Of a DNA stretch of 64,000 nt, positions 10,475-20,066 are shown in pieces (the stretch's first letter is position 1; each line of letters opens with the position of its first letter). Location: contig CANQPP010000002.1 of NCBI GenBank assembly GCA_947625765.1, positions 1 through 64,000 of the forward strand, read 5' to 3'. A model generated the notes under the pieces. The model did not search any database. It saw nothing but the letters and a program-made list of their open reading frames with translations, and was not told the origin of the DNA. The position numbers and the translations under genes are program-made. Source of the DNA: an uncultured Clostridia bacterium (GTDB taxonomy: Bacteria; Bacillota; Clostridia; Christensenellales; UBA1750).

Positions 10475-11386
10475 TCAGCCCTTGACCGCGCCAACGGTCA
10501 AGCCGGAGACGAAATACTTTTGCAGGAAGGGGTACAACACCATCACCGGGAACATGGTCACGATCACGGCGGCCATCTTGATGCCGTCGCCGAAGGGAGT
10601 GATGCCCGCCTCCTGCATGGATTCAGAGGCCTGGATGGATTGCGAGTTCTGCACGATCTGGCGCAGGACCAGCTGCAGGGGCATCTTGGATGCGCTCTTG
10701 ATATACAGCAGGCCGTTGTACCACTCGTTCCAGCGCTCCACGCCGTAGTAGATGACGAAGGTGATCACCATCGGCAGGGCCAGAGGCAGCACCACGCGGA
10801 ACATGATGATGAGGTCGTTGGCGCCATCGATCTTAGCCGACTCCTCCACCTCTTCGGGGATGGACTGGAAAAACTTGCGCATCACCATCAGGTAGGAGAT
10901 GGATACGCCGCTGGGCAGGATCATCGCCCAAAGCGTGTTCATCAGCCCCACGTCCTTGATCATCATGTACGTCGGGATCAGGCCGCCGGAGAAGTACATG
11001 GTGAACATGATGAAGGCGATCACGAACTTCTTGCCCGGGAAGCTGTGGTTCAGCGCGTAGGCCATCGTCACCGTCAGGAACACGTTGTAGGCCGTGCCGA
11101 TCAGCGTGATCTGGATGGTGGTGATCATGCCGGACCAGATCGCCTTGTTCTCGAACACATACTGGTAACTGGACTTATCCAGCGCCTTCGGCCAGAGCAT
11201 AAACGGTTCGCGGATATACACCGCCTGGGGCGTGATGGAGATCAGGACCGAGTTATAGAACGGATAAAACACCAGCAGCGAGAAAAACACGAGGAACGCC
11301 ATGATCCATACGTCCGTGAAGGTCATGCGGTTGAGCTTGCTTTTTCCCGCGTGCAGGGCCCCTTGGCCCCTTGCCTGTGCCGTCAT
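10475..11386 (-). CDS. Carbohydrate ABC transporter permease (LplC/YtcP-like)
   Basis: AYALNHSFPGKK, EEVEESAKIDGANDLIIMFRVVLPLALP EAA loop; start MTAQARG chosen over longer ORF. Confidence 0.88.
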   Translation of the reverse strand: MTAQARGQGALHAGKSKLNRMTFTDVWIMAFLVFFSLLVFYPFYNSVLISITPQAVYIREPFMLWPKALDKSSYQYVFENKAIWSGMITTIQITLIGTAYNVFLTVTMAYALNHSFPGKKFVIAFIMFTMYFSGGLIPTYMMIKDVGLMNTLWAMILPSGVSISYLMVMRKFFQSIPEEVEESAKIDGANDLIIMFRVVLPLALPMVITFVIYYGVERWNEWYNGLLYIKSASKMPLQLVLRQIVQNSQSIQASESMQEAGITPFGDGIKMAAVIVTMFPVMVLYPFLQKYFVSGLTVGAVKG

Positions 11387-11402
11387 GCCGTTTCCCTCCT
11401 TC

Positions 11403-12356
11403 TCAGAACAAGCCTTCGCCGTTGAACTTGCGGGAGACGAACTCCGCAGTGAGCATGAGCACCGCGTTGACCACGCCCTTGAACATGCCGACGGCCGTGG
11501 AAACGCCATAGTCCGGCGCTTTCTCAAATGTGATGCGGTAGATGTAGGTATCCAGTATGTCGCCGACCTCGTAGACCGCCGGGTTGTAGAGGTTCAGCAC
11601 CTGCATGTAGCCGGCGTCCATGATCGAGCCGATGCGCAGGATGAAGGTGGCGGTAACGATGGTGGCAATGCCGGGCCAGGTGATGTAGCGCACCTTGTGC
11701 CAGCGGTTGGCGCCGTCTATGGTCGCGGCTTCATACAGCGAAGGGTCGATGGAGGTGATGGTGGCCATATATAGGATGGCGTTCCACCCGCTCTCCTTCC
11801 ACATCAGTGAAAAGATCAACAGCCATCGGAAGACCGCCTTGTTCATCAGGAAGTTGACCTTTTCCCCGCCCATGGCCACGATGATGTTGTTCACCATGCC
11901 GTTGTTGCCCAGCAGGTTGGCGATGATGGACGAAAGGATGACCCAGGAGAGGAAATGCGGGAAGGTGAGCACGATCTGCATCACGCGCTTGGGTCCCGCC
12001 TGCCGCACCTCGTTGAAGAGGATGGCCAGTATGATGGGGAACGGGAATACGAACAGAAGCTGCATCCCCGCGATCACAAGGGTGTTGCGCAGGCTGTTCC
12101 AGAAGTCCGCCTCCGCGAACAGGAAGCGGAATTTCTCCCAGCCCACCCAAGGGCTCCCAGTGACGCCCAGATTGGCCGTGAATTCCTTCCAGGCCAACTG
12201 GATTCCGTACATGGGCACGTAACGGAACATGGCGAAGAACAGCACGCCGGGCAGCAGCAGCAGATACATATATCGGCTGTCCCAGATGTTCTTGAGCAAA
12301 CGCCTTCTACGCTGCGCGGGCGTCATCCTAAGTCCCACGGTCCTCGCTTGCGCCAT
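11403..12356 (-). CDS. ABC transporter permease (LplB-like)
   Basis: YMYLLLLPGVLFF, YEAATIDGANRWHKVRYITWPGI. Confidence 0.88.
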   Translation of the reverse strand: MAQARTVGLRMTPAQRRRRLLKNIWDSRYMYLLLLPGVLFFAMFRYVPMYGIQLAWKEFTANLGVTGSPWVGWEKFRFLFAEADFWNSLRNTLVIAGMQLLFVFPFPIILAILFNEVRQAGPKRVMQIVLTFPHFLSWVILSSIIANLLGNNGMVNNIIVAMGGEKVNFLMNKAVFRWLLIFSLMWKESGWNAILYMATITSIDPSLYEAATIDGANRWHKVRYITWPGIATIVTATFILRIGSIMDAGYMQVLNLYNPAVYEVGDILDTYIYRITFEKAPDYGVSTAVGMFKGVVNAVLMLTAEFVSRKFNGEGLF

Positions 12357-12631
12357 GACGCGATCACTCCTTTTCCGTCGTGGGCTGCACGAAGCTTCGT
12401 CCAGCCTTGTATCAAAATCTTATCACGGAAAATCGTACTCAACTATGGAGAATCCTACGTCAAAAGTGGACAAATCTACGGAGTCGCCGCATCCGCTCCC
12501 CATGCTGATTTGCATCCCCGGCCTGCAAAAACCTTTGAAAATCTTTTTCATCCTGCAAAAATGCCCCTTTTATTTTGCACGTCCTTTTGTTATGATAAAA
12601 TCAGCAGGACGGAACGGAGGTCGAGCAAGGC

Positions 12632-13417
12632 ATGTACAGCACGATGGTCGTGGATGATGAAAAGTGGGCGCTGCGCGGCATCTGCCGCACCTTTCCCTGG
12701 GAGCAGTACGGCTTTTCGGAGCCCATCGCGCTGAGCGATCCCGAAGAAGCCCTGCATAGCATCCTTTTGTCGCCGCCGGACGTGGTGTTTGTGGACATAC
12801 GCATGCCCGGCATGTCGGGGCTGGACCTGATGTCCCAGGCCAGGGCCAACCGGGTGGCCTCCGAGTTTGTCGTGCTCTCGGGGCTGCAGGACTTTGAATA
12901 CGCCCGCTCCGCCATCCAGTTTGCGGCCTTTGATTATATCCTCAAGCCCCTGCACACGGATGCGGCGACGGACCTGCTCGTCCGCCTCAAGACGCACCTA
13001 GATGGTCTGGCGCGCTCGCCGCGGGCCAATGCGGATCTATCTTCCGTCCATGCACGGCAGGTCGCCTCCGTCCTCCCCGGCAGCGAGGCCCCCGAAGAAG
13101 CCGACGCCTTCACCCGCCTGGTGCGCTACATCGACGAGAACCTCTCCGAGCCCCTGCAGCTCAAGGAGATCGCCGCCCGCTTCTACCTTTCGCCCAATTA
13201 CGCATCCAGCCTGTTCCGTGCCCGCATGGACACGACCTTCAGCGCCTACTTGAACCAGCAGCGCATCGAAAAGGCGTGCACGCTGCTGCGCGGCACGCAC
13301 ATGACCGTGGAGGAGATCGCCCGCAGCTGCGGCTATGCGGATGCCCAATACTTCTCCCGCGTGTTCCGGCAGACCACTGGTTTGACGCCCATGCAGTACC
13401 GAAAGGGAGACCGCTGA
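12632..13417 (+). CDS. AraC-type response regulator (YesN-like)
   Basis: Receiver VDDEKWALRGI/DVVFVDIRMPGMSGLDL/YILKPL; C-terminal AraC HTH. Confidence 0.88.
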   Translation: MYSTMVVDDEKWALRGICRTFPWEQYGFSEPIALSDPEEALHSILLSPPDVVFVDIRMPGMSGLDLMSQARANRVASEFVVLSGLQDFEYARSAIQFAAFDYILKPLHTDAATDLLVRLKTHLDGLARSPRANADLSSVHARQVASVLPGSEAPEEADAFTRLVRYIDENLSEPLQLKEIAARFYLSPNYASSLFRARMDTTFSAYLNQQRIEKACTLLRGTHMTVEEIARSCGYADAQYFSRVFRQTTGLTPMQYRKGDR

Positions 13418-13420
13418 GCC

Positions 13421-15142
13421 ATGCGCCGGGGCAGCATCACACAGCGCGTAACGCTGGTCTTGGTCCTGGGCCTGGTCGCTCTGCTGGCCATTCTGGTCTT
13501 TTATATCCTGGACACGAGCGCGGCAGCACGGGAGGAGAGCCGTTCTTCGGCTCTGGCGCTCTCCGATGCCGTGACGCAGAGCTGCAGCGACAAGACCACG
13601 TCCATCATAAAGATGGCCTCTTCCCTGGCACAGAATTCCTATGTAGAGGCGTACTTCTCCTCCGAGGGCATCACCGACCGGGTCAGCAGCCTGCGCATCT
13701 TCAACAGCTTTGCCCTCAATGCCATCTCCGATACGCCGGACATACTAGCCGTGGGCCTGATCGACCTGGACGGCAGCTCTGTGACGCTGGGCTCCCTGTT
13801 GGACGCCACTCTTCTTGGCCGCCTCAAGACTTCCTATCCCGTTCTCACCGAGGAGGATCCCTTTCTCCCGTTCTTTACGGACACCATCCGTTTGAGCGGC
13901 CGCGTGCCCTACTATGCCTATATCCTTCCCATTTACGATGTCAACAGTCCCGTGCCCATGACGCGCATCGCGTCCCTGGTCGTTCTCTGCGACCAGCGAA
14001 GGCTCCAGTCCCTGGTTGATCAGCCCTTGACCGACCCCTTCTGCGACGTGCGGCTCTACAACGGCGACGGCCATCCGATGGCAACGCGAGACACTGCGCT
14101 CGTCCGCAGCATCTCCAAGTTAGAGACAGTCACGCATGACATTGGGGATAGCGGCTGGCAGATCACCTATTATCTGGACTTCTCCGCCTTCCGCTGGCAG
14201 GGACTTTCCCTGAACCTCATCCTTCTGGCCGTGCTGGTCTGCACGGCGATCCTGCTCAGCATGGGCCTCATCCTACGTGCGAGCGTGGCACGGCCCGTAG
14301 ACGCCATCATCGAAAAGATCCGAGACGGCAAGGACCTGAGCCAGATGGGCCTGCACTTCGGCAGCGAGCTGGACATCATCGTGGACACCATACAAACGAC
14401 GTTCGCAGACCTGGAGCGGTCAGCCCAGGAGCGCCTGCAAAACCAGACGAAGATGTTCGCCATCCAGCTGCACCTGCGGGAGAGCGAGCTTTCCGCCCTG
14501 CAGAGCCAGATCAATCACCATTTTCTGTACAACACTTTAGAGTGCATGCGCTCCATCGGGATGTATTATGGAAGTCCCGAGATCGTCTCCATCTCCACCG
14601 CCATGGCCGACATCTTCCGCTATTCCATAAAAGGCTCGCCTATGGTGCCCCTGCGCACGGAGCTGGACGTGATAAACAAATACCTGACCATCATCAACGT
14701 GCGTTTCGACGACCGCTTCACCGCCCAGATCGACTGCACGCCGGAAACGCTCGACTGCATCATCCCCAAGATGATCCTGCAGCCGCTGGTGGAAAACGCC
14801 ATCTACTACGGTCTGGAGCCCAAGAAGGGTCCCGGCAGCCTGACGCTGCGCGCCCGTCTGCACAATGCGCAGCTGATCCTCTTGGTCGAGGACGATGGCG
14901 TGGGCATGGAGCAGGAAGAGCTGGAAGCTCTGCGCGCCTCTCTTTCCTCCGACGATCCTCCCTTGAGCGGCAGCACGGAAAAAAGCTCCATCGGGCTCAC
15001 CAACATCGCCAACCGCGTGCGCCTTTTCGCCCATGACCGCTGCTCCGTCGCCGTGCATTCCGTAAAGGGCGTGGGCACCAGCGTCTGCCTGACGCTGCCC
15101 TCGCACAAAGACGTGGAGATCGAGGACGATATTCTTCCTTGA
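13421..15142 (+). CDS. Sensor histidine kinase (YesM-like)
   Basis: HisKA_7TM-type: LQSQINHHFLYNTLECMR, LQPLVENAIYYGLEP, GVGM, GIGLTNIANR-like motifs. Confidence 0.88.
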   Translation: MRRGSITQRVTLVLVLGLVALLAILVFYILDTSAAAREESRSSALALSDAVTQSCSDKTTSIIKMASSLAQNSYVEAYFSSEGITDRVSSLRIFNSFALNAISDTPDILAVGLIDLDGSSVTLGSLLDATLLGRLKTSYPVLTEEDPFLPFFTDTIRLSGRVPYYAYILPIYDVNSPVPMTRIASLVVLCDQRRLQSLVDQPLTDPFCDVRLYNGDGHPMATRDTALVRSISKLETVTHDIGDSGWQITYYLDFSAFRWQGLSLNLILLAVLVCTAILLSMGLILRASVARPVDAIIEKIRDGKDLSQMGLHFGSELDIIVDTIQTTFADLERSAQERLQNQTKMFAIQLHLRESELSALQSQINHHFLYNTLECMRSIGMYYGSPEIVSISTAMADIFRYSIKGSPMVPLRTELDVINKYLTIINVRFDDRFTAQIDCTPETLDCIIPKMILQPLVENAIYYGLEPKKGPGSLTLRARLHNAQLILLVEDDGVGMEQEELEALRASLSSDDPPLSGSTEKSSIGLTNIANRVRLFAHDRCSVAVHSVKGVGTSVCLTLPSHKDVEIEDDILP

Positions 15143-15156
15143 AACAGCATTTTTAC

Positions 15157-15202
15157 AACGCCCCCGAAAAAGGCTTGTTTTCAGGCTTTTTTCGGGGGCG
15201 CG
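15157..15202. repeat. Long inverted repeat / terminator-like hairpin downstream of the kinase
   Basis: CGCCCCCGAAAAAGGC...GCTTTTTTCGGGGGCG. Confidence 0.55.
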
Positions 15203-15307
15203 TCGATTGATGCGCGCTTTACAGCGGGCGGGCGGATGGGGTAAAATGACCGGGAAGGCGGTGTATTTCGCCGCTTTTGACCATCGATACAAAAAGGAGG
15301 GTCCGGC

Positions 15308-16246
15308 ATGGGCGGAAAGAGGGGCGGTCTCTCCCGGTGGGCGCTACTGCGCTTGGGCGCGGTCTGCGCGTGCGCGACTTTGGCGCTCATCTGCCTGCTC
15401 AAGGCGCAGCCGGGCTATGCCGAACCCACGGCCACGGCAGGCAGCGCCGCGCCGGGGAGCGCTTCTCCGGAGGCCTCCGTCACAGCCGCGCCGGAGACGC
15501 CGACGCCTCTGCCCACCCCCTCGCCCACGCCCGTGCCCGACCGGTACGGCGACCTGCTCTTAAAGCCCGGCGACGAGGGCGACGCGGTCATCTCCCTGCA
15601 GATGCGCCTGCAGGACCTAGGGTACTACAACTACAAGATCACCGGCTCCTTCGGCTCGGTCACCAAGCAGGCCGTCATGGACTTCCAGGAGGACAACAAG
15701 CTCTCCCAGGACGGCGTCGTGGGCGGGCACACGGCCTCCATGCTCTACGCCAACGGGGCCACCCGTTCGCTGTACAACCGCCGCATCCCGACGCCCACGC
15801 CCACGCCGACCCCGAAGCCCACGCCCAAGCCGGACAATTCCATCCCCAAGTACGGCAAGCTGATCGAGTGGGCCGATGCCAACAAGCTGGCCCCCCGCGG
15901 CACCACCTTCAAGGTCAAGGACTTCAAGACCGGCCGCACCTACAACGTTTACCGCATGGGCGGCAACAAGCACATGGACGTGGAGCCCAAGACCAAGGAG
16001 GACACCGCCCAGATGAAGGCCTCCATGGGCGGCAGCTGGACCTGGGTGCGCCGCCCGCTGCTGGTGCGGCTCAAGGGCACCTGGTACGCGGCCTCGCTGT
16101 ACGGCGAGCCCCACGGCCAGCAGACCATCCACGACAACAACATGGACGGCCAGGTGTGCATCCACTTCCTCAACTCCCGCACACACGGCACCAACATCAA
16201 GGACCCCGACCACCAGCGCTGCATACGCCAGGCCGCGGGCCAGTAG
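15308..16246 (+). CDS. Secreted protein with peptidoglycan-binding domain 1
   Basis: N-terminal TM; Thr/Pro-rich linkers; GDEGDAVISLQMRLQDLGYYNYKITGSFGSVTKQAV. Confidence 0.82.
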   Translation: MGGKRGGLSRWALLRLGAVCACATLALICLLKAQPGYAEPTATAGSAAPGSASPEASVTAAPETPTPLPTPSPTPVPDRYGDLLLKPGDEGDAVISLQMRLQDLGYYNYKITGSFGSVTKQAVMDFQEDNKLSQDGVVGGHTASMLYANGATRSLYNRRIPTPTPTPTPKPTPKPDNSIPKYGKLIEWADANKLAPRGTTFKVKDFKTGRTYNVYRMGGNKHMDVEPKTKEDTAQMKASMGGSWTWVRRPLLVRLKGTWYAASLYGEPHGQQTIHDNNMDGQVCIHFLNSRTHGTNIKDPDHQRCIRQAAGQ

Positions 16247-16267
16247 AGACAAAACGCACATAAGACC

Positions 16268-16314
16268 CGGGCCGCCTTCCCCTTACAACTTGAAAAAAAC
16301 GGGAAGGCGGCCCG
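16268..16314. terminator. Inverted repeat, probable terminator
   Basis: CGGGCCGCCTTCCC...GGGAAGGCGGCCCG. Confidence 0.6.
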
Positions 16315-16363
16315 TTCATATTATCCGCCCCTTTCTTCCCCGCTCGAAAGGAGAGACATCCCC

Positions 16364-17260
16364 ATGAAGATCGACCGGCTGATCGGCATTTTGATCGTGC
16401 TCCAGCAGAAGGGCAGCGCCACCGCGCCGGAGCTGGCGCGGCGCTTCGAGGTCTCCCGCCGCACCATCCAGCGGGACATCGAGGACATCTGCAAGGCGGG
16501 CATCCCGCTGGTGACCCGCCGTGGCGCGGGCGGCGGCATCTCCATCATGGAAGGCTTCCCCTTGGGCGCCTCTCTGTTCACCGAGGGCGAGCTGGCCGCG
16601 ATCCTGACGGGCCTGCACACGCTGGACAGCGTCTCCGCCTCCCCCGCCGCGCAGAGCCTTAAGCGGAAGCTGGGCGGGCTTTCCTCCCTCTCCGAGCCGC
16701 TGAACGTGGACCTTGCCTCCTTCTACAAGAAGGATTTGAGCGACAAGATCGCCGCGTTTCGTCAGGCCATTCGGGAGAGGCGCTGCGTCTCCTTCCGCTA
16801 CTGCTCGCCTAAGGGGGAATCCCTGCGCCTGGTCGAGCCCTGCCGCATCGTGTACCGCTGGTCCCAGTGGTACCTGTTCGGTTACTGCCGCGCGCGGCAG
16901 GACTTCCGCCTGTTCAAGCTGCGCAGGCTGTGGGAGCTGGCCGTCACGGACGAGCCCTTCTCCCCCAGGGAAGTCCCGGCGGAAAAGCGGCTTTTGGGTT
17001 CCAACATCACCGACGACATCCCCATCCGGGCCGTCTACGACCCGTCCGTCAAGTACCGCCTCATCGAGGAATACGGTCCCGCCTGCTTCACCGTCCAGCC
17101 GGACGGCAGGCTGTACACCGAGTGGGGCTTTTCCGACTTAAGCCGCGCCGAGGAGTGGTTCCTGAGCTTCGGCGGCAGGGCGCAGGTGCTGGACCCGCCG
17201 GAGATGGTCGAGCGGATGCGCTTGGCCGCCCGGCGGCTGCAGGATCTATACGCAGAGTAA
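16364..17260 (+). CDS. YafY-type HTH/WYL-domain transcriptional regulator
   Basis: N-terminal HTH_11 KIDRLIGILIVLQQKG; WYL-like VSFRYCSPKGES...WYLFGYCRARQDFRLFKL. Confidence 0.88.
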   Translation: MKIDRLIGILIVLQQKGSATAPELARRFEVSRRTIQRDIEDICKAGIPLVTRRGAGGGISIMEGFPLGASLFTEGELAAILTGLHTLDSVSASPAAQSLKRKLGGLSSLSEPLNVDLASFYKKDLSDKIAAFRQAIRERRCVSFRYCSPKGESLRLVEPCRIVYRWSQWYLFGYCRARQDFRLFKLRRLWELAVTDEPFSPREVPAEKRLLGSNITDDIPIRAVYDPSVKYRLIEEYGPACFTVQPDGRLYTEWGFSDLSRAEEWFLSFGGRAQVLDPPEMVERMRLAARRLQDLYAE

Positions 17261-17380
17261 AACCCATCCGTCCAAAAATTTTTCGCCCTTAGCACAAGAA
17301 AAAGTGCGACCTTCCCACACCAAACGGTGTTTATCTAAATAGAGAGGCTTTCCATTCCAAACGGCAAGGAGGCGGACGCC

Positions 17381-17941
17381 TTGGACGACAGCAGCATCGT
17401 CGATCTGTTTCTTTTGCGCGACGAAACGGCGATCGCGCGCACGCAGGAAGCCTACGGCGGCCGCCTGCGCGCGCTGGCCTACGGGATCGTGCGGGACAGG
17501 CAGACCGCCGAGGAATGCGAGAACGACACCTATTGGAAGGCGTGGAACTCGATCCCGCCGGACGAACCCCGGCACTACCTGTACGCCTTCCTGGCCCGCA
17601 TCGCGCGGAACCTCTCGCTGAACCGCTGCCGCGACCGAAAGCGGCTCAAGCGCGTGGCGCATCTTGAAAAGCTCAGCTCGGAGATGGCGGAGTGCATCCC
17701 CGCACCGGGCGGCGTGGAAAAGGAGCTGGACGACCGTTTTTTAAGTGAAACGCTGAATCGCTACCTTGCGCAGCTGGACGAGGGAAAGCGGGACATCTTC
17801 GTCCGGCGCTACTGGTACCTGGACTCCGTCTCCGACATCGCCCGCCGCTTCGGCCTGTCCCAGAGCCAGGTCAAGACCACGCTCTACCGCTGCCGCCGCG
17901 GGCTGCGGGAGCAGCTTGCAAAGGAGGAAAACGCGCTATGA
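17381..17941 (+). CDS. ECF-type RNA polymerase sigma factor
   Basis: TTG start; sigma-70 region 2 and region 4 motifs (IARRFGLSQSQVKTTLYRCRRGLREQL). Confidence 0.85.
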   Translation: MDDSSIVDLFLLRDETAIARTQEAYGGRLRALAYGIVRDRQTAEECENDTYWKAWNSIPPDEPRHYLYAFLARIARNLSLNRCRDRKRLKRVAHLEKLSSEMAECIPAPGGVEKELDDRFLSETLNRYLAQLDEGKRDIFVRRYWYLDSVSDIARRFGLSQSQVKTTLYRCRRGLREQLAKEENAL

Positions 17942-18789
17942 GCGGAAGCGAACTGCTCCAGAAAATGGAGCTGATCGACCCTGTCTTCGTGGAGGCCGCG
18001 GACGAGGAGCCCGCAGCCAAAAGCCGCCCCTTCCTCCGCTGGGCGGCCGCCTGCCTCTGCCTGCTGCTGGCGCTTGTCCCCCTTCTTTCCCTGCTCGCGC
18101 GCGCGCCGTCCACGCCCGGCGAGGGGGACGCGGCCGGTGACGGCCCGCCCCACATCGTGCTGGACGGCAGGACGTACCTGATCTCGGCACATCTTGCCGT
18201 CTCCGATACGCTGCCGGAGGGCTTTTCCCCCGCCGGGACGATCGACGTGACCGGCGGCTTCAAGGACTGCCCGTACTATGTAAACCCCGAAAAGCCGGAA
18301 TGGGTGTACATCTACCACGAGGTGAGGACGAACGGGGCCGTGGACGAGAACGGGGCGCTCATCTCCGTGCCGCCCCACGAGGCCTACGTCCGCTACGTGG
18401 ACGAGCGGCTGCGGGATAAGGCGCTCGTCTGCTTTGAGGGGAACTGGTACGTCACCATGTGGAACGCGCTCTCCCCGGAGGAGCTGGGCGTAACGCAGGC
18501 GCAGTATGAGGAGATCGAAGCCGAATACGGACGGCGCATCGAAGGCGAGCCTCCCAAGGGGTTCGTGCTTGCGGGTACGGCGGCGTTCTCCGGCACGGAC
18601 ACCGTGCCCACGGGGCCGCTTGCCAGCAACACGGAGGAAGCGGAGGTCTATTTCTCGCCGGACGAGCCCGCCGTGCTCCTGGTCCAGACCCACTGGTTCA
18701 CGGCCATCGCGGAGGAACAGGGCGAAACGCGCCACGACGGCTACAACGTGTACATACGCTACAACTGTCCTTTTAAGCCGGAAAACTGA
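17938..18789 (+). CDS. Hypothetical membrane-anchored protein, candidate anti-sigma partner
   Basis: ATGA overlap with sigma-factor gene; single TM near N terminus. Confidence 0.65.
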   Translation: MSGSELLQKMELIDPVFVEAADEEPAAKSRPFLRWAAACLCLLLALVPLLSLLARAPSTPGEGDAAGDGPPHIVLDGRTYLISAHLAVSDTLPEGFSPAGTIDVTGGFKDCPYYVNPEKPEWVYIYHEVRTNGAVDENGALISVPPHEAYVRYVDERLRDKALVCFEGNWYVTMWNALSPEELGVTQAQYEEIEAEYGRRIEGEPPKGFVLAGTAAFSGTDTVPTGPLASNTEEAEVYFSPDEPAVLLVQTHWFTAIAEEQGETRHDGYNVYIRYNCPFKPEN

Positions 18790-18893
18790 ACTTTAAGCAC
18801 ACGCCAAGCGGCCGCCCGAAACCGGGCGGCAGCTTGCATGTTCTTTAAGCTGTGGTCGATGCTGTTCTCCGCCGGGTGGCAGGGGCGCGGCGC

Positions 18894-19871
18894 TTAGAAC
18901 TTCGCCACGGTCTGCTCGCGGTCGGCGATGTAGGCCTTCTCCATCAGGTCGGTCAGGGTGCGGGCCTCGCGCAGGCCGAAGGGGATGTGGGCGCCCTTGG
19001 TGGCGCCGTCAACCCACATGCGGGTGGGATGGGGCAGCGCGGCGGGCAGCCTGGCGGGCTCGTACCAGCCCTGGGCGTTGTTCAGCTTGTCCGAGCGGAC
19101 GCGCACGCGGCCGTCCACGGCGATGGCGGTGCCGTGGGTGCCGTACAGCTCCGTGGACGAGGGGGTGTAGGGCGAGACCAGGGAGGTCTCCACCACCGCG
19201 ATGGCCTTGTTCTCGAACTCCACGGCGCAGACGGAGTTCTCCTCCACGGTCCTGCCGGCGCGGGTGTTGAACATGGACACGATGCGCGTGGGGTTGCCCA
19301 GGAACCAGCTGGACAGGTACATGGGATGGCAGCCCAGGTCCATCATCGCGCCGCCGCCGGCCAGCTCGGGATCGTACCAGTAGTCGGGTAGCCAGTTGGC
19401 CAAGGAGCCGTCGTGGCCGTTGCGGATGCGCAGCGAGGTGATCTCGCCCAGCAGCCCCTCGTCCTGCACCTGCTTAAGGTACAAAAGGGCGGGCTCGGTG
19501 CGGTAGGGCAGGCAGATGCAGAACTTCACGCCCGCCTCCTCGATGGCCGCGGCGATGCGGTCGCAGGCGGCGGTGGTCAGCGCCAGCACCTTCTCGGTGA
19601 AGATGTGCTTGCCCGCCTTGGCCGCCTTGACGATGACCTCCTCGTGCATGGAGGTCGGGGTGCAGACGATCACGCCGTCCACGTCGCCGCGCTTGAGCAG
19701 CTTGTCCAGATCGGGCTCAAAGTCCACGCCCAGCTCCTGGCCCCACTGCGCGCCGCGGGTCTTGTCCTCGTCCCACACGCAAGTGATCTTCGCGTCGTCC
19801 ATCTCCTGGATGCGTCTGGCATAGTCCCTGGCATGCACATGCCATTTGGAAAGCATTGCGACCTGAAACAT
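18894..19871 (-). CDS. Gfo/Idh/MocA-family oxidoreductase
   Basis: AMLSKWHVHARDYA, FTEKVLALTTAACDRI; C-terminal Gfo/Idh domain. Confidence 0.87.
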   Translation of the reverse strand: MFQVAMLSKWHVHARDYARRIQEMDDAKITCVWDEDKTRGAQWGQELGVDFEPDLDKLLKRGDVDGVIVCTPTSMHEEVIVKAAKAGKHIFTEKVLALTTAACDRIAAAIEEAGVKFCICLPYRTEPALLYLKQVQDEGLLGEITSLRIRNGHDGSLANWLPDYWYDPELAGGGAMMDLGCHPMYLSSWFLGNPTRIVSMFNTRAGRTVEENSVCAVEFENKAIAVVETSLVSPYTPSSTELYGTHGTAIAVDGRVRVRSDKLNNAQGWYEPARLPAALPHPTRMWVDGATKGAHIPFGLREARTLTDLMEKAYIADREQTVAKF

Positions 19872-20012
19872 GGTATCTTCCTCCTCATAAATCCCCGTCC
19901 ATCGGCAGGGGCTCCGTTTTCCCCCTTAGTATAGCAGTCTTTCCCGCTTTTAGAAAGGGCGGCCGCAAAAAAAGTCTTGTTTCTTCCTCTTTCGCTCGAC
20001 CGCAGGACGCAG

Positions 20013-20052
20013 AAGCGGAGCGGCCGGAAAGCTCCGGCCGCTCCGCTTTTCA
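20013..20052. terminator. Strong GC hairpin terminator
   Basis: AGCGGAGCGGCCGGAaagcTCCGGCCGCTCCGCTTTT. Confidence 0.7.
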
Positions 20053-20066
20053 AATGCCGATCGTTC

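Noticed and set aside
8163-10748. 861-aa plus-strand ORF antisense to uxuA and the SBP gene
   Set aside because: High-GC shadow ORF; His/Val/Leu/Gly-biased translation with no domain, opposite a clear lipoprotein SBP
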